NCBI GenBank assembly: GCA_964569055.1 | Contig: CAZMSZ010000378.1 | Location: 1 to 7,222, forward strand | Source: JAWLGW01 sp964569055 | GTDB taxonomy: Bacteria; Planctomycetota; J058 | DNA length: 7,222 nt | Direction: 5' to 3' | Part shown: one piece after another, positions 1 through 4,662 of the stretch | How positions within the stretch are numbered: position 1 is the first letter of the stretch | How the letters are laid out: each line of letters opens with the position of its first letter | Position numbers and translations under genes: made by a program | Notes under the pieces: generated by a model | The model's database searches: none | What the model saw: only the letters and a program-made list of their open reading frames with translations | Told to the model about the DNA's origin: nothing

Positions 1-9
1 CGGGACTAC

Positions 10-990
10 ATGCAGGAGCGCCCGCGGCCTGGCGCCGCGGCCTCGCTGTCGGGCGCGCCCGCGTGGGCGCTGCTGATCGTGGTCAACGCCCTGGTGTACC
101 TCGCGTGGCAGGCCGCGCCGCCGGGCTCCGCGTTCCTCGCCGACAACTTGATGGTGAGCGCGACGGGCGTGCTCGAGCAGGGGCGGGCGTGGACCCTGCT
201 CACCAGCGCGTTCGCGCACACCCAGTTCCTGCACCTGTTCTGGAACATGCTGTTCCTGGCGGTGTTCGCGAGCGAGCTCGAGGCGCGCTACGGGGGCAAG
301 GACCTGGTGTGGCTCTACGTGTTCGGCGCGGGGGCGGCGGCGGGGACGCAGGTGCTCGTGAACGTCCGCTGGGGCGACCCGGCCCAGGACGCGCTCGGGG
401 CCTCGGGAGCCGTCCTCGCGGTCGCGACCGCCAGCGTCCTGCTGGCGCCGCGCCGGCGGGTCGACCTGGCGGTGGTGCAGGTCCCGGTGTGGGTGCTCGC
501 CGGCTGCTACCTGCTGCTGGCGGCGGTCGGGGTGATCGGACAGCTCCACGGGGCGCGCTCGGGGATCGCGCACGCGGCCCACCTCGGCGGCGCGCTGGCG
601 GGCGCGGCGTTCAAGCTGCTCGACCTGCGGCTGTTCACCCCACCCGCGGGCGACCTCCGCCCGGGATTCCTCGCCCGGCTCGACGCCTGGCGGCGCGGGG
701 CGAGCCGACCCGCGCCCGCCGAGCGACCCGCGCCCGAACCGCTGCGCGCGAGCGAGCCGCCGCGCTCCACCGGGCCGGCGCCGAGCCCCGCGCCGAGCGA
801 GCCCGACCTCGGGCCGCGCGTGGACGAGATCCTGCGCAAGATCAGCCGCGAGGGCATGGGCGCGCTCACGGCCGAGGAGCGCGCGATCCTCGACGAGGCC
901 AGCCGCCGCTACAGCGGCCGTCACCAGCGGCCGGTCGCCACCGAGTCGTCGAGCCAGGACGCGCCGACCCAACCGCGCCGCTTGGGGTAG
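10..990 (+). CDS. Rhomboid family intramembrane serine protease with DUF6576-like C-terminal tail
   Basis: Rhomboids cleave transmembrane segments of client proteins inside the membrane with a Ser-His dyad. All key residues are visible in this 326-residue protein: GASG with nucleophile Ser132 (130-133), His191 in AHLGG as the general base, and His75 plus Asn79 in the HLFWNM motif as the oxyanion-hole side (compare GlpG His150/Asn154; His70 matches GlpG His145). About six membrane segments can be drawn: near 18-37, 69-92, 98-117, 127-146, 154-178 and 185-205. Residues 210-268 are a Pro/Ala/Arg-rich linker. Residues 270-302 form a small helical motif (VDEILRKIS...LTAEER..LDEAS) typical of the DUF6576 tail on many bacterial rhomboids. 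The usual L1 Trp-Arg pair is Trp-Thr here (61-62). The ATG fits a normal rhomboid N-terminus, but only nine bases precede it, the frame is open to the edge and no Shine-Dalgarno is seen, so a start further upstream is possible. The substrate is unknown. It leads the + strand gene run. Confidence 0.93.
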   Translation: MQERPRPGAAASLSGAPAWALLIVVNALVYLAWQAAPPGSAFLADNLMVSATGVLEQGRAWTLLTSAFAHTQFLHLFWNMLFLAVFASELEARYGGKDLVWLYVFGAGAAAGTQVLVNVRWGDPAQDALGASGAVLAVATASVLLAPRRRVDLAVVQVPVWVLAGCYLLLAAVGVIGQLHGARSGIAHAAHLGGALAGAAFKLLDLRLFTPPAGDLRPGFLARLDAWRRGASRPAPAERPAPEPLRASEPPRSTGPAPSPAPSEPDLGPRVDEILRKISREGMGALTAEERAILDEASRRYSGRHQRPVATESSSQDAPTQPRRLG

Positions 991-1029
991 AGTGAGGCGG
1001 CGCGGGGGCCAGCGCCCTCGGAGGGCCTC

Positions 1030-2139
1030 ATGAGATCGTCCCGGACCTCGTCCGCTTCGCTCGGCTCGTCCGCCCGGCTGCTGATCGGGCTGCTGTTCGC
1101 GGGGACCGCCGCGCCGGCGCTCGCCGCGCCCAACCAGCTGCGCGAGGTCGTGGTCGACGTCCAGGCCGAGGGCGAGCCGGTGCGCGACGTGCTCCGCCGG
1201 CTCGAGCACGAGCACGGGCTCAACTACGTGGTCTCCGAGGCCGCCCTCGCCGAGGCCGGGGCGGTCACGGTCAGGTTCAAGCAGGTGCCGCTCGACTTCG
1301 CGCTCGAGGCGATCTGCTCGGCCGCCGGGCTCAGCATGGAGGTGCGGGGCCCGATCCTGGTGATCCTCCCCAAGCCCGCCAACGCGCGCCCGCACCTGCC
1401 CGAGGTCGACGAGGGGATCTTGCCGCCGGGCGCGGCCAGCAAGCGGTTCGTGCCCGAGCCTGTGCCCGCCGAGCCGCGCCGCGCCACCGGCTCCACCGGC
1501 GCGCCCGCGCGCAGCTCGCCCGCCCGCGGCTCGGGGGGGGAGGTCGACGCCATGGCGGTCGGCGACGTGCTCGAGGTCGACCTGCCCAACCGCAGGCTGC
1601 AGCTGCGCGTCGGCGGGGTCAAGCGCGACTTCTACCTGCCGCCGGCCGAGGAGGTCGGGCCCCAGAACCAGACCGCGCGCCTGGCGCAGGCCCTGGCGAC
1701 CCTGGAGAAGGGTCACCGCGTGGCGCTGCTGTACCGCAACGAGGAGCCCGGCCGCGCCGAGATCACCAACCTGATCGGCGGCGGCAAGGTGACCGAGCCC
1801 GAGGCGGCCCTGCAGGCGCGCCGGCCCGCCGCGCGCCGCGGCGGGGACCGCCCCCCGCCGGCGCCCGCCAGCGCGCGCACGGCGCCCGAGGCGGAGCAGC
1901 TGCCCGAGGGCGTGCTGGCCGGGCGGTTCGCGGGCCGCGAGGGCGAGGAGGTCAAGGTGGTGCGCGGCGACGGCGAGGTCGTGACCTGCCTGCTACCGAG
2001 CGCCGAGGACGCCGAGCGCCGGAAGAAGGTGATCGAGGTGGTGGACGGCCTCGCCAAGGACGCGCGCGTGTTCCTCACCTACGAGGTGAAGGGCGGCAAG
2101 CTCTGGATCCGGGACACCGGCCTGACCGAGTCGCGCTGA
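1030..2139 (+). CDS. Exported protein: STN/secretin-N-like domain plus duplicated beta-rich module
   Basis: This 369-residue protein has no product name I recognise. It starts with a Sec signal peptide: basic n-region, hydrophobic core at about 17-28, and AxA cleavage site APALA|AP after residue 32. Residues 40-115 look like an STN or secretin N0/N1 domain, the small alpha/beta fold at the periplasmic end of secretins and TonB-dependent receptors (VxDVLRRLEHEHGLNY, then VTVRFKQVPLDFALEAI and a final VILPK strand). No secretin barrel follows. After a Pro/Arg/Ser linker (118-170) come two modules, about 172-250 and 290-362, that align with each other: both have a strand pair, then LPxAE, a charged helix, RV.L.Y and a closing strand. 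A second low-complexity linker (255-288) separates them. GGAGGG at 1020-1025 sits four bases before the ATG and supports the start. It lies 39 bases after the rhomboid and 7 before the next gene. A periplasmic binding or scaffold role is inferred only. A G8 tract interrupts the first linker at 1533-1540. Confidence 0.88.
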   Translation: MRSSRTSSASLGSSARLLIGLLFAGTAAPALAAPNQLREVVVDVQAEGEPVRDVLRRLEHEHGLNYVVSEAALAEAGAVTVRFKQVPLDFALEAICSAAGLSMEVRGPILVILPKPANARPHLPEVDEGILPPGAASKRFVPEPVPAEPRRATGSTGAPARSSPARGSGGEVDAMAVGDVLEVDLPNRRLQLRVGGVKRDFYLPPAEEVGPQNQTARLAQALATLEKGHRVALLYRNEEPGRAEITNLIGGGKVTEPEAALQARRPAARRGGDRPPPAPASARTAPEAEQLPEGVLAGRFAGREGEEVKVVRGDGEVVTCLLPSAEDAERRKKVIEVVDGLAKDARVFLTYEVKGGKLWIRDTGLTESR

Positions 2140-2141
2140 GG
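2138..2141 (+). promoter_or_regulatory. Ribosome binding site overlapping the preceding stop codon
   Basis: GAGG at 2138-2141 overlaps the TGA stop (2137-2139) of the STN-domain gene and stands five bases before the ATG at 2147. This arrangement favours translational coupling between the two genes and is a main argument that the short Arg-rich reading frame downstream is a real gene. Confidence 0.6.
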
Positions 2142-2146
2142 ACCTC

Positions 2147-2848
2147 ATGCCGCGCGCCGTTCACCTGCTGACGCTGTCGTTCGCGCTGGGCCTGGCCGCG
2201 CTCGCCGGCACCCCCGCGGCGGCCGGCCCGGGTCGCCGCTCGCGCGTCGCCTGGCGGGCGGAGCGCGCCGCCTGCGGCCCGCGGCGGGCCCGGCGTGGCC
2301 CCGTGGTCGTCGTGCGGCGGAGGTGGACCCGCCCCGCGCGTCGCGTGTACCGCGTCACGATCTGCCGCACCCGGCGCAACGTAGCGCCGCGCGTGCTGAT
2401 CTCCTCCCCGACCGTGACCGTCGTGGCGCCCGGCACGCTGGGCGGCGAGCGGCGGGTCGTCACCCGCCCGGTCGCGACGGCCGCGCTCGAGACCGGGCGC
2501 TCCGCGCGCGCCGGGGTCGCGGTCGCCACCGGCCGCACCACGCGGCCGAGCACGATCCGCTCCACCGGCCGCACCGCGCGGCCGCGCTCGGAGCAGCCCA
2601 CGCGCGACGCCGAGCGCGGAGCCGCCCTCCACGACGCGCTGGTGCGCGGCGACCTCGAGGCCGCCCTCGCGGCTGCTGCCTGGGCCGGCGGCGATCCCCG
2701 CCGCGAGGGCGCGCTGCAGCGCGCCCTGTTCGCGACGTTCCCCTCGCCCACGCTCCTGCGCGACACCGTGGCCCGCCTGGCCGGCGCGGGCTGGCGCGAC
2801 CGCGCCGGCCGCGACGCGCTGGTGCGGCTGCTCGCCGCGCCGGAGTAG
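2147..2848 (+). CDS. Hypothetical exported arginine-rich, lysine-free protein
   Basis: I recognise no family for this 233-residue protein. It has a signal peptide (hydrophobic core about 6-20, Ala-rich cleavage region TPAAAG at 22-27). Residues 30-147 are strongly basic: I count 31 Arg in this stretch and 44 in the whole protein, with no Lys at all. This part is Thr/Val/Arg-rich with probable short beta strands (VVVVRRRW, RVLISS, TVTVVAP) and contains two Cys (43 and 73) that could pair after export. Residues 150-231 change character to an Ala/Leu/Arg helical domain, perhaps three or four helices. The start is supported by the coupled Shine-Dalgarno, by placement seven bases after the previous gene, and by the signal peptide. 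Binding of an acidic envelope polymer or nucleic acid is a guess from charge alone. The reading frame competes with other long open frames, as is usual at this GC content, which lowers confidence somewhat. Confidence 0.74.
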   Translation: MPRAVHLLTLSFALGLAALAGTPAAAGPGRRSRVAWRAERAACGPRRARRGPVVVVRRRWTRPARRVYRVTICRTRRNVAPRVLISSPTVTVVAPGTLGGERRVVTRPVATAALETGRSARAGVAVATGRTTRPSTIRSTGRTARPRSEQPTRDAERGAALHDALVRGDLEAALAAAAWAGGDPRREGALQRALFATFPSPTLLRDTVARLAGAGWRDRAGRDALVRLLAAPE

Positions 2849-2873
2849 CGCTGCCGCCCGCAACGGGCCCGCT
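2847..2873 (+). other. GC-rich hairpin between the Arg-rich gene and the CsgG-family gene
   Basis: Just after the TAG stop of the Arg-rich gene, GCCCG (2856-2860) and CGGGC (2864-2868) pair around a CAA loop. An outer AGCG (2847-2850)/CGCT (2870-2873) pair closes over an internal loop. No T-run follows, so it is a weak terminator candidate at best. A partial attenuator or an mRNA processing or stability element is equally possible. It lies in the longest gap (80 bases) inside the + strand gene run, where an internal promoter could also sit; I see no convincing -35/-10 pair there. Confidence 0.3.
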
Positions 2874-2917
2874 TCAGGTAGGCTCGCCACCCGACGGGGT
2901 AGCCTCGGCCCCTCGCC

Positions 2918-2923
2918 AGGAGG
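2918..2923 (+). promoter_or_regulatory. Consensus Shine-Dalgarno AGGAGG that fixes the CsgG-family start
   Basis: A perfect AGGAGG lies five bases before the ATG at 2929. The same reading frame is open far upstream (to at least 2323), overlapping the Arg-rich gene, so this site matters. Together with the signal peptide that begins exactly at 2929 it identifies the true start. Confidence 0.85.
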
Positions 2924-2928
2924 CTCGT

Positions 2929-3900
2929 ATGCGCTTCGTTGTCCTGCCTCGCGCGGCCGCGCTCGCCGCCGTGCTGCTCGTCCCCACGGCCTCGTTCGGC
3001 CAGGAGGAGCCGCCCGCCCCTCGCAAGGCCAGCCTGGCCGTGATGCCGTTCACGTTCACGGCCGAGGTCCTGCGCCGGCTCGACGACGAGACGCGCCTCA
3101 CGGTCGAAGAGATGGAGACCAACGCCCTCACCAACAAGCTGGTCACGGCGCTGGTCAAGACGCGCAAGTTCGACGTGGTCGAGCGCCAGAAGATGGACCG
3201 GCTGCTCGAGGAGATGGAGCTGGGCGAGTCGGGGATCGCCGACCCCAAGGCCGCGGTCAAGATGGGCAAGGTGCTGGGCGCCGACTACTTCCTGCTCGGG
3301 GAGATCTCGCACTTCACCGTGCTGACCGAGTGGAAGCCGGTCCCCTACACCCAGAAGACCTCGCGGATCCTGACGGCGCGGATCGTGGTCGACATGCGGA
3401 TCGTCGACACCCGCACCTCCAAGATCGTGGCGGCCGACACGGCGCGCGTGTCGCACGTCGAGAAGACGCTGGTCCCCGGGCGCGTGCCCGGCCTCCACCC
3501 GCTCGACCCCGAGCTGCGCGACCTCGTCGAGCGCGAGCTGTGCGAAGACCTGACCCTCAAGACGATCGACGGGATCTACCCGATCAAGGTGATCTCGGAC
3601 GGCGAGGGAAGCACGGTCTCGCTCAACCGCGGCGAGGGCGGCGGGCTCGAGCGCGGCGCGGTGCTGAACGTCTACGCGCAGGGCGAGGCCATGGTCGACC
3701 CCGACACCGGCGAGGTGCTCGGCTACGACGAGGAGAAGCTCGGCGTGATCCGCGTGACCGAGGTGCTCGCCAGGCTCTCCAAGGCCGAGGTCCTGGAGGG
3801 CGGACCGTTCCCGCGGGGCGCCGTGTGCCGGCGCGCCCCGCCCCCAGCCGAGGACGAGGAGGAGGGCGCCGTGGAGCGCCCGCGTCCGCCGGGCTGGTGA
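2929..3900 (+). CDS. CsgG-family exported protein with FlgT-C-like C-terminal domain
   Basis: This 323-residue protein belongs to the CsgG/HfaB superfamily, whose members form or support outer-membrane secretion and anchoring complexes. It has a Sec signal peptide (core 8-20, likely cleavage ASFG|QEE after 24). Residues 34-180 carry the CsgG core: first strand LAVMPF (36-41), helix TNALTNKLVTALVKT (64-78), the hallmark FDVVERQKMDRLLEE (81-95), and the GADYFLLGEI strand (117-126) followed by RIVVDMRIVDT (151-161). Residues 215-292 resemble the FlgT C-terminal beta domain (IKVI, SLNRGEGGGLERG, Vy, DPDTGEVLG, IRVTEV, A.V..G). The last 20 residues are acidic, then Pro-rich. Unlike E. coli CsgG there is no lipobox cysteine after the signal sequence. 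Part of the region matching the CsgG pore hairpins (127-150) is polar, so pore formation is uncertain. No curli subunit or chaperone gene is nearby. It is followed 29 bases later by a LpoB-type lipoprotein. Confidence 0.9.
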   Translation: MRFVVLPRAAALAAVLLVPTASFGQEEPPAPRKASLAVMPFTFTAEVLRRLDDETRLTVEEMETNALTNKLVTALVKTRKFDVVERQKMDRLLEEMELGESGIADPKAAVKMGKVLGADYFLLGEISHFTVLTEWKPVPYTQKTSRILTARIVVDMRIVDTRTSKIVAADTARVSHVEKTLVPGRVPGLHPLDPELRDLVERELCEDLTLKTIDGIYPIKVISDGEGSTVSLNRGEGGGLERGAVLNVYAQGEAMVDPDTGEVLGYDEEKLGVIRVTEVLARLSKAEVLEGGPFPRGAVCRRAPPPAEDEEEGAVERPRPPGW

Positions 3901-3929
3901 TCTCTCTCGAACTCTCGACAGGAGCAATC

Positions 3930-4529
3930 ATGCGCAGCTTCGCCGCCATCGCCGCGGGCTCGGTCCTGCTCGCCCTCGTGGGCTGCAAGGGCCCGACCCA
4001 CCGTCAGGTCGACGCGAGCGAGCCCGGGCTGATCGACGTCGACAACATCGGCCTCAACGAGGTCCGCCAGGCGACCGAGGCCATGCTCACCAAGGTCTCG
4101 AAGCTGAACCTGGAGGGCTGGGCCAACCACATCATCCTGACCGAGGACTCGCCCAAGCGACCGCAGGTGCGGATCGCTGGGGTCCAGAACCGCACCAACG
4201 AGCAGTTCGACGTGGTCATGCTCGAGAACGAGCTGCTCAACGCGCTGGTCAACCAGGAGGTCGTGTACGTGGTCGGCGGCGCGAGCGACCTCGCGGCCGT
4301 CAACGCCGAGCGCGACTACAGCCAGGCGGGCATGACCAACGAGGAGATCCCCTACGGCCAGGAGGACCGCGTGGCCCTGGTGCTGGTGGGCGAGATCACC
4401 GAGGACGTGATCGACCAGCGCAACGTCCGCCAGCACGACTTCGTGTTCGGGCTGCGGCTGGTCGACACCGTGAAGAACCGGGTGATGGCGGTGACCAGCA
4501 CCAAGATCCGCAAGGTGCGCGAGGACTGA
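3930..4529 (+). CDS. LpoB-type outer membrane lipoprotein (penicillin-binding protein activator family)
   Basis: E. coli LpoB is an outer-membrane lipoprotein that reaches across the periplasm to activate the peptidoglycan synthase PBP1b. This 199-residue protein shows the family features: a lipoprotein signal with lipobox LVGC (lipidated Cys19, Lys at +2, compatible with outer-membrane sorting under the enterobacterial rule) and a globular domain at about 75-197. That domain begins with a strand and the family NRTN motif (PQVRIAGVQNRTN, 78-90). A helix (LENELLNALVNQ) and a VVYVVG strand follow, then VALVLVGEI (148-156) and FGLRLVDTVKNRVM (173-186). The stretch from 20 to 60 is a short tether, much shorter than the Pro-rich one of E. 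coli LpoB. AGGAG at 3920-3924 is five bases before the ATG. The same frame is open further upstream, but the lipoprotein signal and this site decide the start. Its fold is related to the preceding CsgG-family protein. Whether it activates a PBP here is inferred from family membership only; no PBP gene is in the window. Confidence 0.88.
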   Translation: MRSFAAIAAGSVLLALVGCKGPTHRQVDASEPGLIDVDNIGLNEVRQATEAMLTKVSKLNLEGWANHIILTEDSPKRPQVRIAGVQNRTNEQFDVVMLENELLNALVNQEVVYVVGGASDLAAVNAERDYSQAGMTNEEIPYGQEDRVALVLVGEITEDVIDQRNVRQHDFVFGLRLVDTVKNRVMAVTSTKIRKVRED

Positions 4530-4537
4530 GCGGCGCC

Positions 4538-4580
4538 TCGTGCTCGTTCGTGCTCCTGGTCGTGCTGCGAGCACAGCACG
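4538..4580 (+). terminator. Nested GC hairpins after the + strand gene run, possible terminator
   Basis: CGTGCTG (4561-4567) and CAGCACG (4574-4580) form a perfect 7-bp stem with a CGAGCA loop, 31 bases after the LpoB-type stop. The sequence CGTGCT occurs three times (4539-4544, 4549-4554, 4561-4566), and each copy can pair with AGCACG at 4575-4580. TCGTGCTC is repeated at 4538-4545 and 4548-4555, and TGCTCG (4541-4546) can pair with CGAGCA (4568-4573). Several hairpins can therefore form in alternation. No T-run follows on the + strand, so it would be a non-canonical or Rho-assisted terminator at best. The position, just after the last + strand gene and facing a convergent gene, fits a termination role. 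Confidence 0.4.
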
Positions 4581-4583
4581 GGC

Positions 4584-4629
4584 AGGGGTCACGGGTAGGG
4601 GTCACGGGCGCGGGCACGGGCACGGGCAC
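4584..4629. repeat. Short tandem repeats in the convergent gap (13-mer pair, then GGGCAC hexamers)
   Basis: AGGGGTCACGGGT (4584-4596) is followed directly by AGGGGTCACGGGC (4597-4609), a 13-base direct repeat with one difference. The end of the second copy runs into a hexamer series: GGGCGC (4606-4611), then GGGCAC three times (4612-4629). Read on the - strand this is a GTGCCC series. It looks like slippage-derived microsatellite sequence in non-coding DNA between the two converging genes. The remaining 33 bases to the kinase stop contain nothing I can name. Confidence 0.85.
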
Positions 4630-4662
4630 GAAGGCTGACGTTAGAGCGGCAGGCTCCTTGCC

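Noticed and set aside
63..995. Alternative + strand frame overlapping the rhomboid gene
   Set aside because: Arg/Gly/Ala low-complexity off-frame reading. The catalytic motifs are all in the frame starting at 10.
2323..2928. Upstream extension of the CsgG-family frame to an ATG at 2323
   Set aside because: The extension overlaps the Arg-rich gene and is low-complexity, whereas 2929 has a perfect AGGAGG and begins a signal peptide.
2849..2928. Internal promoter before the CsgG-family gene
   Set aside because: The 80-base gap could hold one, but I found no -10/-35 pair convincing enough to annotate.
2161..3927. Long open frame on the - strand (588 codons) opposite the Arg-rich and CsgG-family genes
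   Set aside because: Its translation is low-complexity Arg/Ala/Leu/His sequence with no domain. It is antisense to the CsgG-family gene, which has clear motifs, a signal peptide and a ribosome site. Such shadows are expected at this GC.
3330..3929. Upstream extension of the LpoB-type frame to an ATG at 3330
   Set aside because: It overlaps the CsgG-family gene out of frame. The lipoprotein signal begins at 3930 with its own ribosome site.
2929..4529. Curli secretion operon
   Set aside because: There are no CsgA/B subunit repeats and no CsgE, CsgF or CsgD homologues. Only the broad CsgG superfamily fold is present, without a lipobox.
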